Assembly: GCF_016887565.1 (NCBI RefSeq)
Contig: NZ_CP069396.1
Coordinates: 2,693,001-2,757,000, forward strand
DNA length: 64,000 bases
Direction: 5' to 3'
Source of the DNA: Archangium violaceum
Lineage (GTDB): Bacteria; Myxococcota; Myxococcia; Myxococcales; Myxococcaceae
Position numbers and translations under genes: made by a program. Within the stretch, counting starts at the first letter, position 1. Each line of letters starts with the position of its first letter. Below the pieces are notes generated by a model, which was not told the DNA's origin, made no database searches, and was given only the letters and a program-made list of their open reading frames with translations. Below are positions 17,801 through 26,135 of the stretch, piece after piece.

Positions 17801-18391
17801 TCAGTTCATGGCCTGGGCCAGCAGGTCCTCGAACGCGGCGAGGGCGTGCTCCTGGGCCCTGGGGTTCTGAAGCAGCCGGTGCGAGTGGTGGTAGCTGAGC
17901 AGCAGCCCCTGGACGGAGAAGGCCAGCCGGTGCACATCGAGCCCGGCGCGCAGCTGCCGCTGCTCCTGGGCCTGGCGCGCGAGCTTGACGATCAGCAGCA
18001 GCAGGCTGCGCATCTGCGCCACCACGCTGTCGCGCACGGGCCCGGGGCAGTCATCCACCTCGGAGGAGGCGGAGAGCAGGATACAGCCGCCGGGAACCTC
18101 GGGGCGGCTCAGCCACGCCAGCCAGCGCTCGAACAGCGTGCGCAGGCGCGGCAGTCCGGGCTCCATCCGAAGCGCCGGTTGGACGACCCTGTCGTTGAAG
18201 GCTTCCGACGTGAAGTCCAGGACCTCGAGCTGCAGGCTCTCCTTGGAACCGAAGTGGGCGAAGAGGCCCCCCTTGGACATCTGGGTCTCCTCGGCCAGCT
18301 TGCCAATGGTGAGCGCCTCCAACCCCTCCCGGCTGGCCACCCGCACGGCGGCGTCCAGGATGCGCTGGTGCGTCTGTTCTCGCTTGCCCAC
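17801..18391 (-). CDS. TetR/AcrR-family transcriptional repressor
   Basis: The 196-residue protein starts at a GTG. The N-terminal DNA-binding domain is clear: RILDAAVRVASREGLEALTIGKLAEETQMSKGG carries the TetR helix-turn-helix, and LFAHFGSKESLQ follows, where the usual residue order is YxHFxSKE. The C-terminal part (about 60-196) is the ligand domain; it resembles the group that pairs with lipid or drug genes. It probably controls itself and the fabF gene downstream through the shared operator (17736-17750 and 18402-18416). The inducer is unknown; acyl-CoA or acyl-ACP signals are plausible given the target. Confidence 0.88.
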   Translation of the reverse strand: MGKREQTHQRILDAAVRVASREGLEALTIGKLAEETQMSKGGLFAHFGSKESLQLEVLDFTSEAFNDRVVQPALRMEPGLPRLRTLFERWLAWLSRPEVPGGCILLSASSEVDDCPGPVRDSVVAQMRSLLLLIVKLARQAQEQRQLRAGLDVHRLAFSVQGLLLSYHHSHRLLQNPRAQEHALAAFEDLLAQAMN

Positions 18392-18401
18392 GAGGGATTA
18401 T

Positions 18402-18416
18402 TACGACCGTTCGATT
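18402..18416. promoter_or_regulatory. putative TetR operator, autoregulatory copy
   Basis: TACGACCGTTCGATT lies 10 bases upstream of the TetR GTG start. It is the exact reverse complement of the 15-mer at 17736-17750. The position is suitable for autorepression. Confidence 0.65.
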
Positions 18417-18444
18417 TCTGGCGCAAGCGGCCGGAGTCCGAATC

Positions 18445-19122
18445 TCAGGGCACCCAGGGGCCGAGCCCGGCGGGCGCTCCGCCGCAGGCCGCGCGGAGCC
18501 GCGCGAGCGCCTCGTCGTAGGAGAGGGTCTCCGCGGCTTCCTTCACGGTGGGGGAGACCCAGTCCCGCCAGGAGCGGAGCACGGTGACGTGACGGCCACT
18601 CTCCGCCTGGGCCTCGGAGAGGTGCACGAGCAGCCGCTCCTCCAGGGCCTCGCGGGCCTTCGTCCACTCGCTGTCCTTGTCCAGGCGGACCACCCGGTCC
18701 CGCTCCACCGCCGACAGCAGGGTGCGCGCCTGGGGGGCGAGCCCCTCCAGCGAGCGGCGGCGCCGCGACGGCTCCATGGCCACGCGGTACACCACGGGCC
18801 ACAGCGAGGCGTCCACGAAGGCCACCTTTCCTTCCACGAGCCGCACGGCGAGCACCTCGTCCGAGGCCCTCAGCATGCGGCCGAGCCGGTACATCAGCCG
18901 GCCCTTGGCGTGGTTCCTCCAACTCCCGTGCACCGGGCCTCCGGCCACGGCCTCGACGAGCGACGTCACCCCGAGGGCGGGAACCTCGGTGACGACCAGC
19001 CTCTGCCGGATGAGCTCCAGGGCGTCGTGTTCGGTGTGGACCACGCTCGCGCTCCCTTCGGGGGCCGCCGCCAGGTACCCCGGACGGAGACCCACCGCAC
19101 CGACATGGGCCGCGTCGCCCAT
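18445..19122 (-). CDS. hypothetical protein, 225 residues
   Basis: A soluble protein without signal or membrane segment. It has a basic middle (GSWRNHAKGRLMYRLGRMLRAS) and helical C-terminal half. I recognise no family with confidence. The block GSWRNHAKGRLMY followed by VRLVEGKVAFVDASLWP suggests a small DNA-binding or nucleic-acid-related fold, but that is only a guess. The start at 19122 is the first ATG in frame and lacks a strong ribosome site, so the true start may be a little downstream. It is on the same strand as the TetR gene, 53 bases ahead of it, and 26 bases downstream of a lipoprotein gene. Confidence 0.6.
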   Translation of the reverse strand: MGDAAHVGAVGLRPGYLAAAPEGSASVVHTEHDALELIRQRLVVTEVPALGVTSLVEAVAGGPVHGSWRNHAKGRLMYRLGRMLRASDEVLAVRLVEGKVAFVDASLWPVVYRVAMEPSRRRRSLEGLAPQARTLLSAVERDRVVRLDKDSEWTKAREALEERLLVHLSEAQAESGRHVTVLRSWRDWVSPTVKEAAETLSYDEALARLRAACGGAPAGLGPWVP

Positions 19123-19148
19123 GCCGATGCGTGTGAGATGCCTTCGCG

Positions 19149-19463
19149 TCAGCCCTGGTCGCCGGTGCCCTTGTCATGGTGCGAGCAGCCACACGCGGCT
19201 GCCTCGCCCGAGCCGCCCTGGGCTGCTGCCTGGGCGCAATGCGGACAGCCACAGCCCTTGGCCTCCGCCTGAGCGGAGCCCTCCTGGGCCTTGGCGTGGT
19301 GCGCGCAGCCACACCCCTTCTGGCTCTCGCCCTGTGTGCCCTGTTCCATGGAGGTGCTGGACGCGGTGGCGTCCTCGCGGGGCGCCGTCTGGGTGGTGGC
19401 GCAGCCGGCGAGCAGGGACATCGTGGTGGTGGAGAGGACCAGCAACAACGTACGTACGCTCAT
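19149..19463 (-). CDS. small Cys/His-cluster lipoprotein (possible metal binder)
   Basis: The 104-residue lipoprotein has lipobox LLAGC and follows GAAGGAG. The mature part is low-complexity but carries three spaced clusters: KGCGCAHHAK, KGCGCPHCAQ and ACGCSHHDK. Each pairs two or three cysteines with histidines, a pattern suited to binding copper, zinc or nickel. The linkers are rich in Gln, Gly, Ala and Glu. No family is known to me. A periplasmic metal store or sponge is the simplest idea. It precedes the 225-residue gene on the same strand and has a long G-rich tract just upstream. Confidence 0.7.
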   Translation of the reverse strand: MSVRTLLLVLSTTTMSLLAGCATTQTAPREDATASSTSMEQGTQGESQKGCGCAHHAKAQEGSAQAEAKGCGCPHCAQAAAQGGSGEAAACGCSHHDKGTGDQG

Positions 19464-19481
19464 GTCATGACTCCTTCGACC

Positions 19482-19497
19482 GGGGGGGAAGGGGGGG
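19482..19497 (+). other. G-rich tract matching a G-quadruplex pattern
   Basis: Two runs of seven guanines are separated by AA. They can be parsed as four GGG runs with loops of one or two bases. The tract lies in the leader of the Cys/His lipoprotein gene, where it is C-rich on the coding strand. Whether it folds is untested. Confidence 0.35.
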
Positions 19498-19637
19498 CAG
19501 GTCCGAGGATGCCAGTCCCTCGGTCGGGAACGCTTCAGGCCACGAGCGAACCCCCAGGGGAGTGGAAGGAGTCGTCATGTACTGAACGCGGCCGGTATGC
19601 TCCGGGCCGGGTCACGGTGTCGCGGGAGGACGTCCCG

Positions 19638-20492
19638 ATGCTCGAGCAGCTCCTCGGTCTCTGGCATGGGCTCTCCTCGTCGGACAGCGGCATGAAGGGT
19701 CCGCTCGTCTGGGCGATCCCCGTCCTGCTCGCGATGATGGTGCTCGAGGCCCTCGTGAGCGCGCTCACGCGTGACGGCCACTACGACGCACGAGACCTGC
19801 TGGCCAACCTGGGCATCGGCATGGGCAACGCCGTGGCGAACCTCGCCTGGAGCCCGCTGGCCCTGGCCGCCAATGCCCTCGTCTACGCGCACACGCCGCT
19901 GCGCATGCCTCCGGACGCCGTCTGGGCCTGGGTGCTGCTCTTCTTCCTCGAGGACCTCTGCTACTACGCCTCCCACCGGGCCGAGCACGGGCTCCGCATC
20001 CTGTGGGCCTCGCACCAGGTGCACCACTCCTCGGAGCGCTTCAATCTCAGCATCGGCGTGCGCACGCCCTGGCTGCATGGCGCCTTCCTCTGGGTGTTCT
20101 GGGTGCCGCTGGCGCTGCTGGGGTTCTCTCCGCTGATGATCGTCACCCAGCAGGGGCTCAGCATGGTCTGGCAGTTCTTCTCCCATACCGGGCATGTGGG
20201 ACGGCTCGGTCCCCTCGAGCACCTGTTGAGCACGCCGTCGAACCACCGCGTCCATCACGCGCGCAATCCGCGGTACCTGGACAGGAACTTCGGCGGGGTG
20301 CTCATCCTCTGGGACCGGCTCTTCGGCACCTATGTCCCCGAGCGGGAGCCTCCCGACTATGGCGTGCCGGGGGCTCCGCGCTCGTACAACCCGTTCATCC
20401 TGGTGCTCCACGAGTGGGGGGCGCTCCTCCGGGATGCCGCTCGCGCGCCCTCGTGGTGGAAACGCCTGCGCTGCCTCGTGGGCCCGCCCTGA
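19638..20492 (+). CDS. sterol desaturase / fatty acid hydroxylase family membrane enzyme
   Basis: The 284-residue protein has four to five membrane helices. The eight-histidine di-iron signature is visible: HRAEH, HQVHHS and later NHRVHHARNP, with a further HVGRLGPLEH segment. The family uses oxygen and a di-iron centre to hydroxylate or desaturate lipids. The bacterial members closest in size (sterol desaturase-like, FA_hydroxylase domain) act on fatty acids, sterols or carotenoids; the substrate here is unknown. ATG 19638 follows GGGAGGAC. It is monocistronic, transcribed away from the lipoprotein gene at 19149-19463. Confidence 0.88.
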   Translation: MLEQLLGLWHGLSSSDSGMKGPLVWAIPVLLAMMVLEALVSALTRDGHYDARDLLANLGIGMGNAVANLAWSPLALAANALVYAHTPLRMPPDAVWAWVLLFFLEDLCYYASHRAEHGLRILWASHQVHHSSERFNLSIGVRTPWLHGAFLWVFWVPLALLGFSPLMIVTQQGLSMVWQFFSHTGHVGRLGPLEHLLSTPSNHRVHHARNPRYLDRNFGGVLILWDRLFGTYVPEREPPDYGVPGAPRSYNPFILVLHEWGALLRDAARAPSWWKRLRCLVGPP

Positions 20493-20575
20493 GTCTCATA
20501 GGATTGCCTGGTGAGGGGCCCTGCGGGTACTCCCAGGGTCGGGAAAGGAATGCCCGTCCGAGGGGTTCCGCTCAA

Positions 20576-20640
20576 GTATTCCGGACTTCGTGCGGATTCT
20601 GATATTTCCGGAATACAGGTAATGTCCGGCCAGGGCCGGA
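20576..20640. promoter_or_regulatory. two inverted repeats before the PAS histidine kinase
   Basis: GTATTCCGGA (20576-20585) and TCCGGAATAC (20607-20616) form a perfect 10-bp inverted repeat with a 21-base gap. Nine bases further on, TCCGGCC-AG-GGCCGGA (20625-20640) forms a second, tight hairpin. The region lies between the hydroxylase stop and the kinase start, and is less GC-rich than its surroundings. It could be an operator, with TCCGGA half-sites, or a stop for the upstream gene. Confidence 0.45.
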
Positions 20641-20665
20641 GCTCAAATCACCCGGGGGGGTGCTC

Positions 20666-23497
20666 ATGGAGATGAGGAGCAAGGGAATCAGTATCGCTCC
20701 GCGAGAACCAACCTCGCGGTTGGACGAGGCGACGGCCCAGCTGGAGGTGCTGTGGAACGCGCCCCTGGGCATCGCCTTCGTGGACCAGGAGCTCCGGATC
20801 CTTCGCCTCAATCGGGCCCTGGCCGAGATGAAGGGCCTTCCCCTTCCCGAAGCGCATTCGGGCAAGCTCCTCGCCGACGTGCTTCCGCCGGGCGAGGCCT
20901 CGCGGGACCTGATCGAGCGTGCCCGGCGGGTGCTCGTGACGGGTCAGCCCCTCACGAATGTCGAGCTGGAGTGGGGGACGCGGGAGCAGCCCGGCCAGCA
21001 CCGCTTCTCCCGGGTGAGCTGCCATCCCGTCCACGATGGCGTGGAGGTGGTGGGCCTGTGTGTGTACGTCGAGGACATCACCGAGCGGATTCTCGTGGAA
21101 GAGGCACGCCTGGTGAGCGAGGCCGGGCTGAGGCGGCTGTTCGACTCGAACCTCATCGGCATCCTCGTCTGGGAGCGGACGGGGCGCATCCTGGATGCCA
21201 ATGGCCGGCTGCTCGAGATGTTGGGGTATCGCCGTGAGGACTTGAAGAGCGGGGGCCTCGACTGGCTGGCGATCACTCCTCCGGATGACGTGGGAGCCCA
21301 CGAGCGTGGCCCGGAGGAGCTGTTCTCCTCCCAGGTGCCTTCCGAGCGGGAGCTCGTGTGCAAGGACGGCAGGCGGGTGCTGGTGCTCCTGGTGGGCGCC
21401 TTCTTCGAGGGCTCCCGGTCCGAGGGCATCACCTTCGTGCTCGACATCACCGAGCAGAAGCACGCGCGTGAGGCCCTGCGCGAGAGCGAGCTGCGCCTGC
21501 GGGGCGTCGTGGCCGCCCTGTCCGAGGGCATCGTCTTCCACGATGCCTCGGGCGCTATCGGCTTCTCCAACGCGGCGGCCTGCCGGCTGCTCGGTCTCAC
21601 GCAGGATCAACTGCACGGCCGCACCTCCTTCGACCCGCGCTGGCAGGCCGTGAAGGAGGACGGCAGTCCGTATCCGGGAGAAGAGCACCCGGTCATGCTC
21701 GCCCAGCGCACGGGGACTCCCCAGCTCGACAAGGTGATGGGGATCTACCGTCCGGATGGCTCCCGGGTCTGGTTGTCCATCAACGCGCTTCCGCTCTCCG
21801 GTCCCGATGGAAGGACTCCCCGGGGGATGGTGGCGTCCTTCTTCGACATCACCGGGCGCAAGGAGACGGAGGCGGCGCTCCGGGTGAGCGAGGAGCGCCT
21901 GCGGATGGCGATGGACTCGGCCGCCATCGGCACCTGGGATTTCAACCCGGTCTCCCTCGGGCTGCTGTGGGACTCCCGCACCCGGGCCCTCTTCGGGCTG
22001 CCGCCGGACGCGTCGGCGGACTATGGCGTGTTCCTCTCGGGCCTCCACCCCGAGGACAGGGAGCGCACGGAGCAGGCCATCCAGGCGGCCCTGCGGCCGG
22101 AGAGTGGCGGGCACTATGACATCGAGTACCGCACCGTCGGACTCCAGGACGGTGTCGAGCGGTGGCTCGCGGCCAAGGGGCGTGCCTGGTTCGACGACAA
22201 GGGCCAGGCCGTCCGCTTCGTCGGCACGGTGCTGGAGATCACCCAGCGCAAGCGGACCGAGGCCAGCGCGCGCTTCCTCTCGGAGGCCAGCCGCCTGCTG
22301 GCGGAGCGCCTGGACAGGCCCGAGGAGATGCTCCAGCGGGTGGCCCGGCTCACCGTCTCCACCCTCTCCACCTACTGCATCATGATCGTGGTGCAGGAGG
22401 ACGGCGGCCTGTCGCGTGTGGCCGGTGCGCACAGGGACGCCTCCAAGGAGGTCTTCATCCGGGCCTCCTCGAAGTTGGGGACCGGGGCCCGGGAGCCGAC
22501 CCCCCTGTTGGAGGTGGTGCGTACCGGCAGGTCGAGCCTCGTGCGCGACTTCACCCCGGAGGTCCGGCAGCGCTATGCCGTCAGCCCCGAGCACCTGGAC
22601 GTGATGAACACGTTGGATGCCTGCTCGATGATGTGCGTGCCGATGAAGGCCCGGGGGCAGGTGGTGGGCTTGATGCTCCTGGCGGCCGCCGCGCCCCAGC
22701 GGAGGTATGACGAGCAGGATCTCGTGCTCGCGGATGAGCTGGCCCAACGGGTGGGCATGGCCCTCGAGAACATCCGCCTCTTCCGCGAGGCCCAGCATGC
22801 CGTGGGTCTGCGGGACGAGTTCCTCTCCATCGCGAGTCACGAGCTGAAGACGCCGCTCACCTCGCTCAAGCTGCAGCACGCGCTCATCGACCGGTTCCTG
22901 GGGCCGGAGACCCGGGCGGCGGTGGGCCCGAGGCTCTCGGCGGCCATCCGGCAGGTGGAGCGGCTCTCCTCGCTCGTGGGCAGTCTGCTGGACGTGAGCC
23001 GCATCGGGGCCGGCCGGTTGACGCTCGAGCCCATCGACATGGAGCTCACCCAGCTCATCCGTGAGGTGATGGATCGCTTCTCGGAGGTGTTCGCCGTGGC
23101 GGAGTGCACCGTGGACTTCCCCGCCACGCCGCCGGTGCGCGGGTACTGGGACCCCCTCCGGTTGGATCAGGTGATCGTCAACCTGCTCTCCAACGCGGCC
23201 AAGTACGGGGCGGGCAAGCCCATCCACGTGCGCGTGGAGGTGGAGGGGGCGTTCGCCCTGGTGATGATCCAGGACCAGGGCATCGGCATCGCCCCCGACG
23301 ACCTGCCCCGCCTGTTCTCCCGTTTCGGGCGAGCGGTGTCGGAGCGGCACTACGGCGGGTTGGGGCTGGGGCTCTTCATCTCCAGGCAGATCATCGAGGC
23401 CATGGGGGGTAGCATCCGCGTGGAGAGCTGGCCCTCCCGGGGCTCCACCTTCACGGTGGAGCTGCCACTGAGGGCGGGCCCGCCGAAAACCCCGTGA
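20666..23497 (+). CDS. multi-PAS/GAF hybrid-free sensor histidine kinase
   Basis: The 943-residue cytoplasmic kinase has no membrane helix. Four PAS domains run in series to about residue 530 (starts marked by LEVLWNAPLGIAFVD, LRRLFDSNLIGILVW, LRGVVAALSEGIVFHD and LRMAMDSAAIGTWDF). A GAF domain covers about 545-705. The HisKA domain follows with the phospho-accepting His725 in SHELKTPLTSL, and the ATPase domain has NLLSNAAKYG, DQGIGIAPDD and GGLGLGLF. No receiver domain is fused and no response regulator adjoins, so its partner is elsewhere. ATG 20666 is preceded by a run of seven G. It likely senses redox or small ligands inside the cell. Confidence 0.92.
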   Translation: MEMRSKGISIAPREPTSRLDEATAQLEVLWNAPLGIAFVDQELRILRLNRALAEMKGLPLPEAHSGKLLADVLPPGEASRDLIERARRVLVTGQPLTNVELEWGTREQPGQHRFSRVSCHPVHDGVEVVGLCVYVEDITERILVEEARLVSEAGLRRLFDSNLIGILVWERTGRILDANGRLLEMLGYRREDLKSGGLDWLAITPPDDVGAHERGPEELFSSQVPSERELVCKDGRRVLVLLVGAFFEGSRSEGITFVLDITEQKHAREALRESELRLRGVVAALSEGIVFHDASGAIGFSNAAACRLLGLTQDQLHGRTSFDPRWQAVKEDGSPYPGEEHPVMLAQRTGTPQLDKVMGIYRPDGSRVWLSINALPLSGPDGRTPRGMVASFFDITGRKETEAALRVSEERLRMAMDSAAIGTWDFNPVSLGLLWDSRTRALFGLPPDASADYGVFLSGLHPEDRERTEQAIQAALRPESGGHYDIEYRTVGLQDGVERWLAAKGRAWFDDKGQAVRFVGTVLEITQRKRTEASARFLSEASRLLAERLDRPEEMLQRVARLTVSTLSTYCIMIVVQEDGGLSRVAGAHRDASKEVFIRASSKLGTGAREPTPLLEVVRTGRSSLVRDFTPEVRQRYAVSPEHLDVMNTLDACSMMCVPMKARGQVVGLMLLAAAAPQRRYDEQDLVLADELAQRVGMALENIRLFREAQHAVGLRDEFLSIASHELKTPLTSLKLQHALIDRFLGPETRAAVGPRLSAAIRQVERLSSLVGSLLDVSRIGAGRLTLEPIDMELTQLIREVMDRFSEVFAVAECTVDFPATPPVRGYWDPLRLDQVIVNLLSNAAKYGAGKPIHVRVEVEGAFALVMIQDQGIGIAPDDLPRLFSRFGRAVSERHYGGLGLGLFISRQIIEAMGGSIRVESWPSRGSTFTVELPLRAGPPKTP

Positions 23498-23511
23498 ACT
23501 GGAGGTTCACC

Positions 23512-23904
23512 GTGGAGCGCACGACGCTGCACTCAGACAGAGCACCGAAGGCCGTTGGTCCCTACTCGCAGGCCGTCGTGGTGGATACCACCCGGACCGT
23601 CTACCTCTCCGGCCAGACGCCCATCGAGCCCTCCACGGGCGAGCTGATCCAGGGAGACGTGAAGGCGCAGACCGAGCGGGTGCTGGAGAACCTCCGCGCG
23701 GTGCTCGCCTCCGGTGGGCTGGACTTCTCCCACGTCGTCCGGTGTGGCGTCTTCCTCGTCGACATGGCCGACTTCGCCGCGATGAACGAGGTCTACGGGC
23801 GCTACTTCCCCGGCAAGCCACCGGCGCGGACCACCGTGCAGGTGGCGGGGCTCCCGCTGGGAGCGCGGGTGGAGATCGACTGCATCGCGGTGGTCGTCCG
23901 CTGA
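23512..23904 (+). CDS. ridA: RidA-family reactive imine/enamine deaminase
   Basis: The 130-residue protein matches the YjgF/YER057c/UK114 family. KAVGPYSQAV is at the start, VYLSGQTPI carries the conserved glycine, and the last third holds the ligand arginine (PPARTTVQVAGLPLGARVEID). RidA hydrolyses reactive 2-aminoacrylate and related enamines to ketoacids and so protects PLP enzymes. GTG 23512 sits six bases after GGAGG, which decides the start; a GTG at 23494 would overlap the kinase stop. It lies 14 bases after the kinase and may be co-transcribed, though a functional link is not obvious. Confidence 0.93.
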   Translation: MERTTLHSDRAPKAVGPYSQAVVVDTTRTVYLSGQTPIEPSTGELIQGDVKAQTERVLENLRAVLASGGLDFSHVVRCGVFLVDMADFAAMNEVYGRYFPGKPPARTTVQVAGLPLGARVEIDCIAVVVR

Positions 23905-23959
23905 AGCGCGTCACCCGGGCGGGGGCACGAGGCGCCCCAGCCCCCGCCGGGGACGGTGC

Positions 23960-25576
23960 TCAGGTGGTCTGGGGACTCGAGGTCGGCACGGACACGGGGA
24001 CGGGCGTGACCGCTGGGGCGGGCGCGTCGGCTTCCGCACCCACGTGCATGCGATGCCGCACCTCGTCGAAGCGGCCGGCCGCCGTGGGCTCGGGGGAGAG
24101 CAGCGACACCACCCAGCCCACCAGGAAGGCCAGCGGCATGGTGACGAGGCCCGGGTTCTTCAGCGGGAAGAGCGCCTCCGTGTGGCCCAGCAGATCCACC
24201 TGCACCGTGGGCGACAGGAAGATGAACAGCACCGCGCTGACCGAGCCCGTAATCATGCTGGCCACCGCGCCGCGCGTGGTGAAGCCCTTCCAGGCCATGG
24301 ACAGCAGCAGGGCGGGGAAGTTGGCGCTCGCGGCGATGGCGAAGGCCAGGCCCACCATGAAGGCCACGTTCTGCCCCTTGAAGACGATGCCCAGGAAGAT
24401 GGCGAGGATGCCCAGGCCCAGGCTGGCCAGGCGGGCCACGCGCAGCTGCTCGTGCTCCGGCGCCTTGCCCTTGCGCACCACGCTCGTCCACAGGTCGTGC
24501 GAGAGCGCCGCCGCGCCCGACAGCGTCAGTCCGGCCACCACCGCGAGGATGGTGGCGAAGGCCACCGCGGAGATGAAGCCGAGGAAGGGCTTGCCACCCA
24601 CCGCCTCGGCCAGCATGGGCGCCGCCATGTTGCCGCCCTTGTCCACGAGCTTGATGGCATCGCGGCCCAGGAGCACCGAGGCGCCGAAGCCGAGGATGAA
24701 CGTCACCAGGTAGAAGTAGCCGATGAGGCCGGTGGCGTAGAACACCGAGCCGCGCGCCGCCTTCGCGTTGGGCACCGTGTAGAAGCGCATGAGGATGTGG
24801 GGCAGGCCCGCGGTGCCGAACATCAGCGCCAGGCCCAGCGACACCGCCTCCAGCGGGCTGGACACCAGCTTGCCGGGGGCGAGCACCTCGGGGCCGTACT
24901 GGTCCGCCGCCGCCTGGAAGAGCGCCAGCGGGTTGAAGCTGAACTTCACCAGCACCATCAGCGCCAGCACCGTCGCGCCCGCCAGCAGCAGCACCGCCTT
25001 GACGATCTGCACCCACGTGGTGGCGATCATCCCGCCGAAGAGCACGTAGAGGATCATCACCACGCCCACGATGACGACGGCGGCCTCGTAGGACAGGCCG
25101 AACATCATGTGGATGAGGTTGCCGGCGCCCACCATCTGGGCGATGAGGTAGAAGCTCACCACGGCGAGCGTGCCCACCGCGGCGGAGATGCGCACCGGCG
25201 TCTGCTTGAGCCGGTAGGCCACCACGTCCGCGAAGGTGTACTTGCCCAGGTTGCGCAGGGGCTCGGCGATGAGGAACGTCACCACCGGCCAGCCCACCAG
25301 CCAGCCCACCGAATAGATGAGGCCATCGAAGCCGGAGAGCGCCACCAGGCCGGCGATGCCCAGGAAGCTCGCGGCGCTCATGAAGTCACCGGCGAGCGCG
25401 AAGCCGTTCTGCACGGCGCTCACCCCGCCACCCGCCGTGAAGAACTCCGAGGTCGTCTTCGTCTTGCGCGCCGCCCAGTACGTGATGGCGAGCGTGAAGC
25501 CCACGAACACCAGGAAGAAGACGATGGCGATGGTGTTGGGCTCGCCAATCGAGGTCGCTGCCTGCTGTGGATTCAT
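23960..25576 (-). CDS. actP: cation/acetate symporter (sodium:solute symporter family)
   Basis: The 538-residue protein has about 13 membrane helices. Signature blocks are [29 protein letters not shown] near the first helices, and [20 protein letters not shown] with the long [17 protein letters not shown] loop characteristic of ActP. It takes up acetate, and probably glycolate and related short acids, with a cation. It lies 16 bases downstream of a DUF485 gene, exactly the yjcH-actP arrangement of E. coli. The C-terminal tail is cytoplasmic and Pro/Thr-rich. The divergent region 25872-26135 should carry the promoter. Confidence 0.93.
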   Translation of the reverse strand: MNPQQAATSIGEPNTIAIVFFLVFVGFTLAITYWAARKTKTTSEFFTAGGGVSAVQNGFALAGDFMSAASFLGIAGLVALSGFDGLIYSVGWLVGWPVVTFLIAEPLRNLGKYTFADVVAYRLKQTPVRISAAVGTLAVVSFYLIAQMVGAGNLIHMMFGLSYEAAVVIVGVVMILYVLFGGMIATTWVQIVKAVLLLAGATVLALMVLVKFSFNPLALFQAAADQYGPEVLAPGKLVSSPLEAVSLGLALMFGTAGLPHILMRFYTVPNAKAARGSVFYATGLIGYFYLVTFILGFGASVLLGRDAIKLVDKGGNMAAPMLAEAVGGKPFLGFISAVAFATILAVVAGLTLSGAAALSHDLWTSVVRKGKAPEHEQLRVARLASLGLGILAIFLGIVFKGQNVAFMVGLAFAIAASANFPALLLSMAWKGFTTRGAVASMITGSVSAVLFIFLSPTVQVDLLGHTEALFPLKNPGLVTMPLAFLVGWVVSLLSPEPTAAGRFDEVRHRMHVGAEADAPAPAVTPVPVSVPTSSPQTT

Positions 25577-25592
25577 TGGTGTGTTTCCCCTG

Positions 25593-25871
25593 TCAGCGAC
25601 GGAACTGGTGGAGGGCCTTGTCGTACGTGTTGTTGGCCCACAGGACGTAGATGCCGGTGAGCACCCAGGCGGCGGCGATGACCAGCGCGCCCAGCAGGAT
25701 GCCGAGAGAGAGCCCCGGGGCGAGCTGCTTGCCCATGAGCGGCTTGTCGAAGGCCACGAGCAGGATGAAGCCGAAGTAGGACACCAGCGTGCCGGCGGTG
25801 AGGACGGCGGCCACGCGCCATCGCGCCGCCGCCAGGGCTTCGAGCTCTTCGGCCTTTGTCTTCTGGGACAT
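25593..25871 (-). CDS. DUF485 membrane protein, actP partner (YjcH-like)
   Basis: The 92-residue protein has two membrane helices ([22 protein letters not shown] and [24 protein letters not shown]). Its DUF485 features are [10 protein letters not shown] near the start and the pair of helices closed by a short basic tail. ATG 25871 follows AAGGAGAA; an in-frame ATG at 25904 is less likely. It is the first gene of the acetate uptake operon. Its role in the family is unproven, but it is thought to help assemble or steady ActP. Confidence 0.88.
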   Translation of the reverse strand: MSQKTKAEELEALAAARWRVAAVLTAGTLVSYFGFILLVAFDKPLMGKQLAPGLSLGILLGALVIAAAWVLTGIYVLWANNTYDKALHQFRR

Positions 25872-26135
25872 GGTGCGGGGTTCTCCTTGGGTGGGCACGC
25901 GCACCTCCCAGGAGCAACGCTCGTTCCAGCCCGCGGCATGAAGGGTCTCGCGGACTTGGCGCCTGCCACGCCGCGTCAGATGTTTCGAAAGGTAACGTCC
26001 CCGTCACCCCGGTAACGCCGGCCCCCCGCCCCTCGGGAGCCCCACCAGGCATTCGTTCACGGAGGTCTCCGCGGGGCACATTGCTCCGTCTGCCGGAGGT
26101 GTCCATCCCTTCACACATCCAGGGGGTGGAGGCCG

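Noticed and set aside
20648-23350. A 900-codon minus-strand frame opposite the PAS histidine kinase.
   Set aside because: It is the antisense shadow typical of high-GC genes; the product has no coherent domain and the plus-strand gene is certain.
24044-25660. A 538-codon plus-strand frame opposite the acetate symporter.
   Set aside because: It is a His/Glu/Arg-rich antisense shadow of a clear 13-helix transporter.
25872-26135. Search for a sigma-54 or repressor site in the divergent acetate-operon/permease gap.
   Set aside because: I found no inverted repeat or -24/-12 element good enough to report.
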